The translations under genes and the position numbers were made by a program. This document shows positions 34,183-45,151 of a stretch of 56,103 nucleotides of DNA, in pieces. This DNA is from an uncultured Flavobacteriales bacterium (GTDB lineage Bacteria > Bacteroidota > Bacteroidia > Flavobacteriales_G > Salibacteraceae): NCBI GenBank assembly GCA_937121175.1, contig CAKZKD010000036.1, positions 1 to 56,103 on the forward strand, in the 5' to 3' direction. Position 1 is the stretch's first letter; each line of letters starts with the position of its first letter. The notes beneath the pieces were generated by a model. The model had not been told where the DNA came from, made no database searches, and was given only the letters and a program-made list of their open reading frames with translations.

Positions 34183-35397
34183 TTACTGTTTAAATTTTGC
34201 TTTTAAGCCAAGTGTGAATACATCAGCTGTCAAGCCGTCAGAGCGATTATAGTGAGCAAATCGTAAGCTAATTTGATTGACAACTGCTAGCTTGTGCTTC
34301 TTCTTTCCGTATTTAAATCTGAACAAGCCAAATAATGGAGAATAAGAAATTCCTACACCATATTTATTACTGGTAAAGGTAGAAAGGTCGTAATCAGACG
34401 TATACCATTCCTGCGTACTTTGATGCACTCTATAATCGGCAAAATACTTAGCGCCCTGTTGAACATGAAATCGATAAAACGGGTAAACTCTAAATGTTTG
34501 TGATAGCTTAATTGGCACTTCCAGCTCAAACGTACTTCCCGATAAGCCCCAGCTATCGCTGTAATAACGATAGAACAACTTGGAAATTAGGAATTCGTTA
34601 ATATGATAATTTAATTTTAAACCTACAGGGTATTTGAGTCGTTGACTCGGTAACATTTCAATTTCAGGCATCGTTTGGTCCACAAAATAAACCCTGTGAA
34701 ATGGAGTTGATAAAAGCCCAGATTGAACAACAAAATCAAAAGTCAAAGAGGCTGCTAACTTTCTCGTCAAATTCATGTAACCGTTTAGAGATGTGTTGAC
34801 TGAATGCCTCTTATCAGTATTTAAATATTCAAGGGTGCCAAATCGTAGTTCAGAAGGATAGATCAACTTCCAATTATCATAAAAATATTTAGACTTAATG
34901 CTAATTCCTTTATTCTTATCCTTGGCATCAATACTGTATGAAAACCCGCCAGAAAATGAAAAGACATCCCATTCCAATGATGTTCCAGCGCTTATTCCAA
35001 ACTCATTTTTTTTCTTCTTAACTTTATAGTCAGCTGTTAAATAACTCCTTTCATCCTTAGCCGATGCTCCAGAAACATGACTTGGGTCTAGGTATGGGTT
35101 GTTGATGTTATCGGAAGATGCCGAACTGTAGAAATCAATTCCACCATCTAGGTTAAGCGTTTTATTACTATCAATTGGGATATTTATATTTATTGCCGGA
35201 GCTATATTATTTAGTTCCTCTGTGCCTCTGCCTCCTGTTACAGGTGAATGAACTCCCGATTGCCAATAATAACTTGATAAGAAGTTGACTTCAATATCTT
35301 CTTTTTTAATTTTTGTGGAGTCATCCTGAGAAAATACTCTCACCATTGAAATGCTAAGTACAATTCCAAGGACAAGTGATTTAAAATTTAATTGCAT
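34183..35397 (-). CDS. DUF3570 outer-membrane beta-barrel protein, 404 aa
   Basis: The last gene of a five-gene operon. A signal peptide (ending near VFSQ) is followed by a long series of barrel strands (VNFLSSYYWQSGVHSPVTGG, SDNINNPYLDPSHVSGAS, FSGGFSYSIDA, YYSDSWGLSGSTFELEVPI). The opening FLSSYY.Q.G..SPVTGG.GTEEL and the size identify DUF3570. It is expected in the outer membrane, paired with the DUF4266 lipoprotein. The ATG at 35397 is preferred; it overlaps the DUF4266 stop by 10 bp. Confidence 0.85.
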   Translation of the reverse strand: MQLNFKSLVLGIVLSISMVRVFSQDDSTKIKKEDIEVNFLSSYYWQSGVHSPVTGGRGTEELNNIAPAININIPIDSNKTLNLDGGIDFYSSASSDNINNPYLDPSHVSGASAKDERSYLTADYKVKKKKNEFGISAGTSLEWDVFSFSGGFSYSIDAKDKNKGISIKSKYFYDNWKLIYPSELRFGTLEYLNTDKRHSVNTSLNGYMNLTRKLAASLTFDFVVQSGLLSTPFHRVYFVDQTMPEIEMLPSQRLKYPVGLKLNYHINEFLISKLFYRYYSDSWGLSGSTFELEVPIKLSQTFRVYPFYRFHVQQGAKYFADYRVHQSTQEWYTSDYDLSTFTSNKYGVGISYSPLFGLFRFKYGKKKHKLAVVNQISLRFAHYNRSDGLTADVFTLGLKAKFKQ

Positions 35398-35609
35398 CCA
35401 CACCCTCCTCCTGACTTTCCACTGTTCGCTCCAGAAGCTCCTTCCCTATATGTCTGGAAAGAGTTTTCAAAGCTTTTGATTTTATCTTCTGACAGCTGCA
35501 TGTCCTTATCATTTAAGTACATTTTTTGGTATTCCTTAATGGAAACACAGCCAACTAAACAGCATCCTACTAATCCCCCAATAAATATTTGAATTATATA
35601 CTTCTTCAT
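35388..35609 (-). CDS. DUF4266 small lipoprotein, 73 aa
   Basis: This tiny lipoprotein has lipobox LVGC, then VSIKEYQKMYLNDKDM and the family's C-terminal GGGCGCN. The Gly-rich Cys-containing terminus suggests metal or cofactor chemistry; the segment YREGASGANSG just before it has GAS/GAN tracts that might be flavin-acceptor-like, but this is speculation. It overlaps both the ApbE gene (4 bp) and the DUF3570 gene, so these are tightly coupled. Confidence 0.88.
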   Translation of the reverse strand: MKKYIIQIFIGGLVGCCLVGCVSIKEYQKMYLNDKDMQLSEDKIKSFENSFQTYREGASGANSGKSGGGCGCN

Positions 35610-36598
35610 TTTACATTTATAAAGTTCTTATTCATATTGCGCGAAACAAACATTTCATTCTTTGTGTCAATAACAACGCACTCTACACCGTCAAGTTTAT
35701 CAATTAACTGAATACCCTTTTCTCTTCCAAGAATAAAAACCGAAGTAGCAAGTGCATCTGCAATCTCAGCATCGATGCAGACAATAGTTACACTAGCCAA
35801 ATGCTTTACTGGCCATCCCGTTTTTGGATTGATGATATGACAGTATTTTTCTCCATTGATAGAAAAGTACTTTTCATAATTACCTGAGGTCACAACTGCC
35901 ATATCGGAGGTATTAATCCAAGATAATACTTTGCTTTTATCAACAGGGTTTTTGATACCAATTGACCAATCGTTACCGCTGGTCTTTTTCCCCCAACACA
36001 GCAAATCGCCGCCTGCATTGACCACACCACTTTGAATTCCCATTTCAAGTAAAAGTTTTTTTACTCGATTAGCGGCATAACCTTTTCCTATCCCCCCAAA
36101 GCCTATTTTCATCAAGGAGTCCGATAGAAAAACTGTTTTATTGGCTTCATTCAATATTATTTTTGAATAATCAATATGCTTTACTGACTCTACTAAGGCA
36201 GTTTTATTTGGTATCCTATTTTCATTAAAATTTTCAAAATTCCATACCTTATCTATGCTTGCAAAAGAAATATCAAATAAACCTTCCGTTAGTCTCGATA
36301 CTTTTTTTGCTCTTCTTATCAGAAAAAACAGCTCCTCATTTACCTGAACTGGAGTCTTTCCGGCATTATTGTTTATAAGAGTTGTTTGACTACCCGAATC
36401 CCAAGACGAAATCAATCTTTCAATACGAACAACTTCATTTATACCTGCTTCAACGCCAGCAATTGCAACATGCTCGTTATCATGTACTGCTGTAAAAGAA
36501 AATGACACCCCCATAAGAATCGTGTCTTTGGTAGAAGAAACCAAGGCTTGGCTTTGGCTGTAAACAACCAGGAATAGAATAAATAGTGATGTTTTCAA
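35606..36598 (-). CDS. apbE: FAD:protein FMN transferase (ApbE), secreted
   Basis: ApbE attaches FMN covalently to Ser/Thr of extracytoplasmic proteins, using FAD and Mg2+. A signal peptide (ending near SQSQA) is followed by the family blocks MGVSFSFTAV, ERLISSWDSGSQTTLINNN, DISFASIDKVWNF, GFGGIGKGYAANR and GVVNAGGDLLCWG. Residues binding Mg2+ near the C-terminus (CIDAEIADALATSVFILG) are present. Within this operon its acceptor should be one of the neighbouring proteins. Confidence 0.92.
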   Translation of the reverse strand: MKTSLFILFLVVYSQSQALVSSTKDTILMGVSFSFTAVHDNEHVAIAGVEAGINEVVRIERLISSWDSGSQTTLINNNAGKTPVQVNEELFFLIRRAKKVSRLTEGLFDISFASIDKVWNFENFNENRIPNKTALVESVKHIDYSKIILNEANKTVFLSDSLMKIGFGGIGKGYAANRVKKLLLEMGIQSGVVNAGGDLLCWGKKTSGNDWSIGIKNPVDKSKVLSWINTSDMAVVTSGNYEKYFSINGEKYCHIINPKTGWPVKHLASVTIVCIDAEIADALATSVFILGREKGIQLIDKLDGVECVVIDTKNEMFVSRNMNKNFINVK

Positions 36599-37057
36599 CT
36601 ATTTTGTAAATGCAGTTAGCTGAGCGATATACTCTTGCGCAGACTGTTTAGGGTGTTGTAATTCACCAATCATTTTTCCCTGCGCATTAAGTACTACTAC
36701 GGTAGGAAATGCTCCTGACTTATTGTATTTCTCCGCCAACCCTTCATTATGAGTGGTTTGCTCGGCAGAAAGCTTGTTTTTCTTCTTCATGGGAAAATCT
36801 GCCTGAAGAAGTACTAGGTTCTTACTAGCAAATTCAGAAAACTCTGAAGACTCAAACAACGTTTTTTCAAGACGAATACAGTTAGAGCACCAATCTGAAC
36901 CAGAAAAGCTTAACAAAATAAATTTTGATTCTTCTTGCGCGATTTTTTTGGAAGATTCAAAGTCCTTATTCCATATCATTTCGGATGGAACATAACTTAC
37001 TAATGCTAATGTCATTACGAACATGCAAGTTGATAAAAGTTTTTTATTCATTCTCAT
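36599..37057 (-). CDS. Periplasmic thioredoxin-family protein, 152 aa
   Basis: A signal peptide precedes a thioredoxin fold with the active-site motif SGSDWCSNCIRLEK (CxxC) near residue 55 and the cis-Pro loop GAFPTVVVLNAQG. The insertion FPMKKKNKLSAEQTTHN is typical of the DUF255-like/thiol reductase subfamily in Bacteroidota. It likely keeps cysteines of the neighbouring DUF4266 or haem-motif protein reduced. Its ATG overlaps the upstream stop by one base (TAATG). Confidence 0.88.
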   Translation of the reverse strand: MRMNKKLLSTCMFVMTLALVSYVPSEMIWNKDFESSKKIAQEESKFILLSFSGSDWCSNCIRLEKTLFESSEFSEFASKNLVLLQADFPMKKKNKLSAEQTTHNEGLAEKYNKSGAFPTVVVLNAQGKMIGELQHPKQSAQEYIAQLTAFTK

Positions 37058-37497
37058 TAATCTAAGTTTATATCTTCTTCAATCCCTGTTCCATGACAAG
37101 AATTACATTGACCTGTGTAGATTTTATCATCCATGAATTCTATTGCACCATTTCCGTCCCTAACACCAACCTTCAGGCCTTTTCCAAAGTTAATATCCTC
37201 GGTTGTATAACCATTGCCTTTTTTATCAACTTCTATACTCCGCACCAAGGCTCCAGTTTCAGAGTTGTACAATTCAATATTTGAGTTCTTAGTGTTTCCG
37301 TAGATTGTACCTGCTGCAGTAAAAATGCCTTCTGCACCACCGCCTTCTGTGTAATGGCAATCCATGCAGTTTTGTCCATTTCTGTGACTTTCATCCTCAT
37401 CATGAGCACTAATTAGGGTCTTAATCTCAACTTTTTGAAACTTCTTACATGCATAGAATATAGATAAGAAGAACAGTGCTAATATTAACTTTTTCAT
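37057..37497 (-). CDS. Lipoprotein with two CxxCH haem-binding motifs, 146 aa
   Basis: This is the first gene of the operon. The ATG at 37497 gives MKKLILALFFLSIFYACKK with lipobox-like YAC. Two haem-attachment motifs occur, CMDCH near residue 45 and CNSCH near 132, with a beta domain between (AAGTIYGNTKNSNIELYNSE). It resembles a small c-type cytochrome with an inserted domain and is probably an extracytoplasmic electron carrier or sensor. With ApbE, thioredoxin, DUF4266 and DUF3570 it suggests a redox-linked envelope complex. Confidence 0.82.
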   Translation of the reverse strand: MKKLILALFFLSIFYACKKFQKVEIKTLISAHDEDESHRNGQNCMDCHYTEGGGAEGIFTAAGTIYGNTKNSNIELYNSETGALVRSIEVDKKGNGYTTEDINFGKGLKVGVRDGNGAIEFMDDKIYTGQCNSCHGTGIEEDINLD

Positions 37498-37694
37498 CGT
37501 TGTAAGTTTGATAGTATAAAAATATCCCAAATTCTATGGGAAGAAAAACAATATCGTTGTAAACGTTTGTTTCATAGATATATTTCACAAATCATTTTCA
37601 CTCGCATTGTATCAGATCAACGGAATAAATCTAAATTATTAGCTTGAAAATATTGTAGATTATTTAAGTAAAGTTCTTAAGAAAACATTCAATT

Positions 37695-38036
37695 CTAATC
37701 CTCTTTCCAAACTGCTAATTCATTCCCGCTTGGGTCAGTAAACTGAAACCGGCTCCCGCCTGGAAAAGAAAAAATGTCTTTTACAATAACTCCTCCAGCT
37801 TGCTTTACCTCGCTTTTAGCAGTCAAGAGGTCATCATGAACAAGAACAACCAAAACGCCATTTTCAATAGGTTCTTGGGTGTATTCAAATCCACCGGCCA
37901 GTCCCCGAGTTTCAAATGCTGTATAATTTGGCCCATAATCGGTAAATGACCAATCAAATGCTTTTGTATAAAACGCTTTTGTTGCTGCTAGGTCGTTGGA
38001 TTTGAATTCTACGTAATTTAAATCTCCATTTTTCAT
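37695..38036 (-). CDS. VOC (glyoxalase/bleomycin-resistance) family protein, 113 aa
   Basis: It is one paired beta-alpha-beta-beta-beta domain of the vicinal-oxygen-chelate fold: LNYVEFKSNDLAATKAFYTKAF at the start, GGFEYTQEPIENG in the middle and FTDPSGNELAVW at the end. The His/Glu metal ligands of glyoxalase I are not all present. It is cytoplasmic and the substrate is unknown. It stands alone. Confidence 0.88.
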   Translation of the reverse strand: MKNGDLNYVEFKSNDLAATKAFYTKAFDWSFTDYGPNYTAFETRGLAGGFEYTQEPIENGVLVVLVHDDLLTAKSEVKQAGGVIVKDIFSFPGGSRFQFTDPSGNELAVWKED

Positions 38037-38152
38037 TCACCTAAAGTAAGCAGTTATCGTTTGCTTAAACAATCTTGGCACGGCAAATAAGCATCGAATG
38101 AGATTCAATCCAGATTTATGGAGCGAAAATCATAATCTATACAGCAGAAAAT

Positions 38153-38160
38153 TACCTTTG
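38153..38160 (+). promoter_or_regulatory. Possible -7 element (TACCTTTG) for the 38197 operon
   Basis: TACCTTTG is an exact TAnnTTTG match 36 bp upstream of the ATG. A -33 TTG is not obvious. Confidence 0.45.
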
Positions 38161-38196
38161 CGCTGAAGCACAATAACTCAAAAAACAATTTAAGAG

Positions 38197-38403
38197 ATGA
38201 AAAAACTAGTACTTGGTGCATTTACTGTTGGCTTACTTGCTATAGGATGTGGCAATGCAGAAGCAGAAAAAGCTGCACAAGAAAATGCAAAAGCAGAAAA
38301 AGAAATGAAATCCCTAGATTCAGCGACTGCTGTGATTGAAGGGGTAAATGCAGAAATAGAAGCTTCTTCTGAAGAAGTAGATAATTTACTAAACGACTTA
38401 TAA
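38197..38403 (+). CDS. Small hypothetical lipoprotein, 68 aa
   Basis: The signal MKKLVLGAFTVGLLAIGCGN has an AIGC lipobox. The mature ~50 residues are Glu/Ala/Lys-rich helix (AEKAAQENAKAEKEMKSLD) ending in EEVDNLLNDL, a probable coiled coil. It lies 8 bp upstream of the 233-aa protein of similar composition, in an operon that ends at a strong terminator. It may be a Lpp-like lipoprotein, but no homology is claimed. Confidence 0.75.
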   Translation: MKKLVLGAFTVGLLAIGCGNAEAEKAAQENAKAEKEMKSLDSATAVIEGVNAEIEASSEEVDNLLNDL

Positions 38404-38411
38404 GCGGAATT

Positions 38412-39113
38412 ATGAAAACGATAAAACTATCTATTGCCCTTGCAGGAATGTTCTTGCTAATTGGAAACACAACTTTCGCTCAATTCAACAAGGATGATTT
38501 AAAGAAAGAAGCAGCAAAACTTGAAATAGAGGCTAAAAAAGCCATTGATGCAGAAGTAAAAAAAGCTGAAGATGACCCTGATGCAATTAAAGCTAAAGCT
38601 GAAGAAGTGCTGAATCAGGTTCAAGAAAATAGAGCTGCTAAAAAGGAAGCAAAGGCTGAGGCGAAAGTTGAAACTGAAATGACCGAGGAAGAAGTTACTT
38701 CTGCAAAAGAAGAGATTATTGAAGAATCTGACGAAAGTTCAGTAGAATCTGTTGAAGAGTCTGAAGCTGAAGCTAGTACTGAAGGAGCTGAAACTTCTGG
38801 TGAAAGTACAGAAACCGATGCCTCTGCTGATGATGCACCTGCTAAGTTGACTATGAAGGAGCGCGCTATGCAAGCCATGAAAAAGAACGAGGAAAAAACG
38901 AAAGAGTTAACTAAAAACATTGACTCTGGTGATGCCAAGGTAACAGAAGGAAAATCTAAAATTGCTGAAGCAAAGGCAAAACTAGAAGCTGATGTAGCAG
39001 CTGGAAACTTGTCTGACCAAGAAGCAGAAATTCAAAAAGGCAAAATTGAAGCTGCCGAAAAAGCGATTGAAGAATTGGAAAAACGATTAAACGCTGCTAA
39101 AGGAATCAAATAG
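38412..39113 (+). CDS. Secreted Glu/Ala/Lys-rich coiled-coil protein, 233 aa
   Basis: A signal peptide (ending near TFAQ) is followed by low-complexity, strongly helical sequence (AKLEIEAKKAIDAEVKKAEDD, EAKAEAKVETEMTEEEVTSA, SEAEASTEGAETSGESTETD). It ends in a long coiled coil (AEAKAKLEADVAAGNLSDQEAEIQ). The protein is extracytoplasmic. Composition drives the appearance, so no function is inferred. A hairpin terminator follows 22 bp after the stop. Confidence 0.75.
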   Translation: MKTIKLSIALAGMFLLIGNTTFAQFNKDDLKKEAAKLEIEAKKAIDAEVKKAEDDPDAIKAKAEEVLNQVQENRAAKKEAKAEAKVETEMTEEEVTSAKEEIIEESDESSVESVEESEAEASTEGAETSGESTETDASADDAPAKLTMKERAMQAMKKNEEKTKELTKNIDSGDAKVTEGKSKIAEAKAKLEADVAAGNLSDQEAEIQKGKIEAAEKAIEELEKRLNAAKGIK

Positions 39114-39135
39114 ATTCTATTTCAATATTGATTTT

Positions 39136-39164
39136 AAAAAGGGGCTAATAGCCCCTTTTTTTTA
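39136..39164 (+). terminator. Rho-independent terminator
   Basis: Stem GGGGC, loop TAATA, stem GCCCC, flanked by five As and at least eight Ts, extending the stem to ten pairs. It ends the 38197-39113 operon and could also act on the minus strand for the convergent metallopeptidase gene. Confidence 0.9.
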
Positions 39165-39186
39165 TGCCGAAAAAAAATTTATCGAA

Positions 39187-40026
39187 TTACCAATTATCTA
39201 AAACCCATTTGTTTTTTTCCAAATAGTTATCTGGTATGGCGTTTAAATTCGCTCGAATTTGATTTCTATACTCCAACAATTTCGGATATTGGTAAAAGAA
39301 CCGAACCTTCTCATATTTCACGAGGTTCTTGGATGGTTTATCGCATAGAACAAAAAACGTCCAAGATTCCGCAATGTCTTCCTCAGGGCTTTCGGCTGCG
39401 TAGTCCGTCATAAAGTTCTCTTCATTATCAAGGTAAAACTTGTACAGTTTATTCAACCGAATTGGCTCAACTCTTATCTTATCAATTTTATCCCAATTTT
39501 CTAGTAAACCATCGTTCCAAAATTGCTTTACAAATTCACCCAAATAACTTCCGTCGATTGCATAACCCTCTGAAGTTAAGTAGCCTATTGAATCGTTTTG
39601 ATATTCATCATCGGTTACCAAAACCTGTTCTGGGTTAAGTGTAACAAGATGCCCAAATTCATGAATAGCAGTATGTATAAAATCAAGAATGTAAATAGAA
39701 TCTGTACTGTTTAAATTAAAATCGATGGTATCTAAGTCAACCTCCCAAGCCGTGTTCTGGTCATTTAAAGGAGACATCCCTCCCAAATCTTCTTGTTCGC
39801 CATCTGTAAACAAACGCAGGCTTGTGATATATTTTTCAAGTGGTTCGGGCGGTAAAAGATTAAGTAAATAAGCCCAATATTTTTGCCCGGTGTTGTCCTC
39901 TACTCTATTTTTTAGAACTAGCTCATTCTGTTTAACATCCCATTGCACACCACTAGCGAACTGATTGGACTGGGCAATGGATACTCTGCAAATTAGGACG
40001 GTAATCCAGAGCAACGAAAATTTCAT
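39187..40026 (-). CDS. Putative extracytoplasmic metallopeptidase (HEFGH), 279 aa
   Basis: A signal peptide (MKFSLLWITVLICRVSIAQ, start at 40026) is followed by a domain carrying FIHTAIHEFGHLVTLNP. HExxH is the zinc-binding signature, and a later acidic region (EDIAESWTFFVLCD) could supply the third ligand. It therefore looks like a gluzincin-type peptidase, secreted to the periplasm. The family is not identified. It converges on the 38412 operon terminator and is separated by 16 bp from the DinB-like gene upstream. Confidence 0.75.
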   Translation of the reverse strand: MKFSLLWITVLICRVSIAQSNQFASGVQWDVKQNELVLKNRVEDNTGQKYWAYLLNLLPPEPLEKYITSLRLFTDGEQEDLGGMSPLNDQNTAWEVDLDTIDFNLNSTDSIYILDFIHTAIHEFGHLVTLNPEQVLVTDDEYQNDSIGYLTSEGYAIDGSYLGEFVKQFWNDGLLENWDKIDKIRVEPIRLNKLYKFYLDNEENFMTDYAAESPEEDIAESWTFFVLCDKPSKNLVKYEKVRFFYQYPKLLEYRNQIRANLNAIPDNYLEKNKWVLDNW

Positions 40027-40042
40027 AGTAAAACTCAATACT

Positions 40043-40696
40043 TTACTTTTTAGCTGAAGGCAAACGACTCTTTATAAACTTGAATTGTCCATTATGATTG
40101 GACTCATGTTCGCAAACATGAAACCATTTGCAATAATTGTTAGTAGGTCCCCAAACAAATTTCTCATCGACCTTCAATAACCAGTCGTCATCACGTTTAG
40201 CAAATTCTTTCAAGGTATTTTCTCGTACAAGGCTTAATTTGTCCAAATAGAATTGAAGTTCATTTCCTCTAATTTCTTTTCTGGCTCTATCACCAAGCCC
40301 CGAAGCAATATCCCACTCTTCTTTTTCTTTTTTATCCCATTCGCCCCAGGGAATCCCCTCAAAAGTGTGTAATTGATAATAGCGTTCCGTAGCCGCCAAG
40401 TGCATTAACATTGCTCCTATAGAATTTGCTTTTTCATCTACCAAATGATCCAAATCTTCCACAGTGAAACCCTCAACAGGATAAAGCACAACTGTTCTCA
40501 TCCAATTCATCATAGAGACAAGGGTTCCAATTTGGGGTGTAAAACCCTCTTTGGGGCCAACAATATTCATTTCATCCAATGAGGATCTTTCAGTTGCCAC
40601 GCTCGATAACGGAAATGTGAGCAACCCTCCAACTCCTAACGTTGTAATAGAGGACTTTTTCAGAAATTCTCTTCGGTTTAATGTGTTCTTTTTCAT
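40043..40696 (-). CDS. Tat-exported DinB-superfamily protein, 217 aa
   Basis: The ATG at 40696 gives a twin-arginine signal (NRREFLKKSSITTLGVGGLL); a longer frame to 40795 adds a non-signal leader. The body is a four-helix DinB-like bundle (VEDLDHLVDEKANSIGAMLMHLAATERYYQ ... HVCEHESNHNGQFKFIKSRL). His residues in LMHLAAT and EHESNHNGQ are positioned as the metal ligands of the family. Tat export suggests a cofactor is bound before transport. Confidence 0.82.
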   Translation of the reverse strand: MKKNTLNRREFLKKSSITTLGVGGLLTFPLSSVATERSSLDEMNIVGPKEGFTPQIGTLVSMMNWMRTVVLYPVEGFTVEDLDHLVDEKANSIGAMLMHLAATERYYQLHTFEGIPWGEWDKKEKEEWDIASGLGDRARKEIRGNELQFYLDKLSLVRENTLKEFAKRDDDWLLKVDEKFVWGPTNNYCKWFHVCEHESNHNGQFKFIKSRLPSAKK

Positions 40697-40869
40697 ATTT
40701 GATTTTTTTTGACTTACAGCACTAATCAACGGTATTATTTCTTGCAATGGGTAAGAAGATGAATACGCATTTAAAATAACCAAGCCTATAAACACACTAA
40801 AGCAGAATCAAGCTACTTTGGGATGTCGATTTAAAGGGATTTAAAAAATACCGTTAACGGCTAAAAATA

Positions 40870-40897
40870 AAAAAAGCGACTGAATTACTCCAGTCGC
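40870..40897 (-). terminator. Rho-independent terminator downstream of katG
   Basis: On the minus strand GCGACTG and CAGTCGC form a 7-bp stem with an 8-nt loop, followed by a T-run (the A-run at 40870-40875 on the plus strand). It lies 30 bp downstream of the katG stop. Confidence 0.85.
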
Positions 40898-40926
40898 TGT
40901 TCCAAAATGATAAATACTATAACTAA

Positions 40927-43236
<2,310 letters not shown>

Positions 43237-43308
43237 TTAAGTTATTATTTATAAAAACTATATTATCAATCCTAATATTGACCTTGTAGATGTTACATAT
43301 TTGCAACT

Positions 43309-44244
43309 ATGAATATTCAACAGTTTCAGTACGTACTTGCCGTAGTAGATTCAAAAAATTTTGAAGATGCCGCAGAACGTTGTTTTATCACGCAATCTAC
43401 CTTAAGTACTATGATAGGCCGATTTGAAAATGAAATAGGGATTAAGATATTTAATCGAAAAACCAAGCCTGTATCAATAACCGTCGAAGGGAAGAAAATA
43501 ATAGAACGCCTGCGTATAATTACTCATGAAGTTGGGGCGCTACAGAACGTTATTCAAGAAATAAAAGGAGAAATGGTCGGTGAACTCCGCATTGGAATTA
43601 TTCCTACAGTGGCGCCTTACCTTCTACCCTTATTTTTGCCGGATTTTGCTGGTAAGTTCCCCAACGTAAAGATTATCGTAAAGGAAATGCCTACCGCTCA
43701 AATAAGGGAACAACTAAAAAACCGTACGTTGGATGTTGGTATGTTAGCCATACCAATTGAAGACAGTGAATTGACTGAATACCCACTATTTTCTGAGCCT
43801 TTTATGGTGTATGACTGCAGTGGAAAAGAACTACCTAAAACGGTCGCTATTGAAGATTTAGATTATTCAAACCTATGGCTATTGCACGAAGGGCATTGTT
43901 TACGTACTCAAGTGTTTCAGATTTGTGAGCAATCACACTTAAACCCCAAAGCGAATAGCAATTTCGAATTTGAATCGGGTTCAATGGGCAGTTTGCTCAA
44001 CTTTACAAAGGCCAGTGGCGGAATGACAATTGTGCCACAGCTTGCCATAAATCATTTGCCAATAAGCGAACATCAATGTTTAGTCCCATTTACCCAGCCA
44101 GTGCCAGTGCGCTCAATTGGTTTGCTTACGCACAAACATTTTGTTAAAAAACGATTGATTGATGAACTGCAAAAAACCGTAAAAAATTCGGTTGATGGTT
44201 TGATACCGAAAATAGGTAGGGAGCAAATAATCAATCCAATTTAG
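43309..44244 (+). CDS. oxyR: OxyR-type LysR regulator
   Basis: It has an N-terminal LysR HTH (MNIQQFQYVLAVVDSKNFEDAAERC ... TLSTMIGRFENEIGIKIFNRK) and an effector domain from ~90. The redox Cys pair is visible in LHEGHCLRTQVFQICEQ near residues 200-210, spaced as in OxyR (GHCLRDQ...C). Oxidation by peroxide would form the disulphide and activate katG, which is divergently transcribed from the shared 99-bp region. The ATG at 43309 gives the usual N-terminus. Confidence 0.93.
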   Translation: MNIQQFQYVLAVVDSKNFEDAAERCFITQSTLSTMIGRFENEIGIKIFNRKTKPVSITVEGKKIIERLRIITHEVGALQNVIQEIKGEMVGELRIGIIPTVAPYLLPLFLPDFAGKFPNVKIIVKEMPTAQIREQLKNRTLDVGMLAIPIEDSELTEYPLFSEPFMVYDCSGKELPKTVAIEDLDYSNLWLLHEGHCLRTQVFQICEQSHLNPKANSNFEFESGSMGSLLNFTKASGGMTIVPQLAINHLPISEHQCLVPFTQPVPVRSIGLLTHKHFVKKRLIDELQKTVKNSVDGLIPKIGREQIINPI

Positions 44245-44256
44245 AACAAAAAACAA

Positions 44257-45108
44257 CTAGTTATTTCCTGATTCTAAAAACTCTATTCTTTCCATAGCGG
44301 CACTATGACCATAATCCGCAGCTTTATAATACCATTTTAACGCTTCTGATTTGTTTAATTCTTCAATTTCATAAACAAAGCCAAGTAAATTCATAGCGTC
44401 CACATGCCCGTTTTGCGCTGCTTCGAATAATTTGAGTTTTGCTTTCGTTAGATTTTTTTTAGTGCCTATGCCATTAAGGTATATTTCTCCGAGATAGTAT
44501 TTTGCCTCAAGGTTTCCAGATTTCGAAGCGTTTTCGTACTTAGCAATCACATCATCGGCTGGTTCATAAATGCTCGTGAACTTGTTTACAATATTTACAG
44601 TATCTACATTTTCAAATTCATTGAAATGCTCAAACTCCATCACCTCCATGTCACTAATAATTTCCAACTTATCTGCAATTGCATGATTCTCTAAAACAAA
44701 CACACGCATAAATTCCAACGAATTACTGTTTCCAGTTAGGCGAAATGTATCGCTTATTTGATCAATGTTTACAACCGAAGCCTTCGTCGTAAATGTGATG
44801 GTATTGTTATCTCCATCGATGATATATACAACATGACTAGCATTCGAGGTGAACATAGAGTTTATATGCTCGAAAATCAACTCGTTATTTTCACCATTAA
44901 AAATAATCTCCTGCGTTTGCGAACCGACGTAATTTGTATTCTGCGAATTGTGTTCTACTTTATTGCTTCCGGATTTGGTTACAGTTGTGGTCTTTGTAGT
45001 TGTTTTATTACTGATAACTCTCTTTTTCTGAGTATAAGAATGATTGCCATGACTGCCTCCGCAAGAGGCAAAAAGGACAATTAACATGAAATAAAAGGCG
45101 TTCTTCAT
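44257..45108 (-). CDS. Lipoprotein with DUF3060-like and SEL1-like domains, 283 aa
   Basis: The start at 45108 (MKNAFYFMLIVLFASCGGSH) gives a lipobox-containing signal; the frame extends 42 codons upstream into the neighbouring gene. After a Ser/Thr-rich linker, residues ~50-140 are beta repeats of the 'NNELIFEHINSMFTSNASHVVYIIDGDNNTITF' kind, as in DUF3060. The C-terminal ~100 residues are SEL1/TPR repeats (YLGEIYLNGIGTKKNLTKAKLKLFEAA, NLLGFVYEIEELNKSEALKWY). It is probably an envelope protein-interaction factor. Confidence 0.78.
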   Translation of the reverse strand: MKNAFYFMLIVLFASCGGSHGNHSYTQKKRVISNKTTTKTTTVTKSGSNKVEHNSQNTNYVGSQTQEIIFNGENNELIFEHINSMFTSNASHVVYIIDGDNNTITFTTKASVVNIDQISDTFRLTGNSNSLEFMRVFVLENHAIADKLEIISDMEVMEFEHFNEFENVDTVNIVNKFTSIYEPADDVIAKYENASKSGNLEAKYYLGEIYLNGIGTKKNLTKAKLKLFEAAQNGHVDAMNLLGFVYEIEELNKSEALKWYYKAADYGHSAAMERIEFLESGNN

Positions 45109-45151
45109 ACAATTGGACAACGATAATCGATTCAGGTTATTGCTATTGAAC

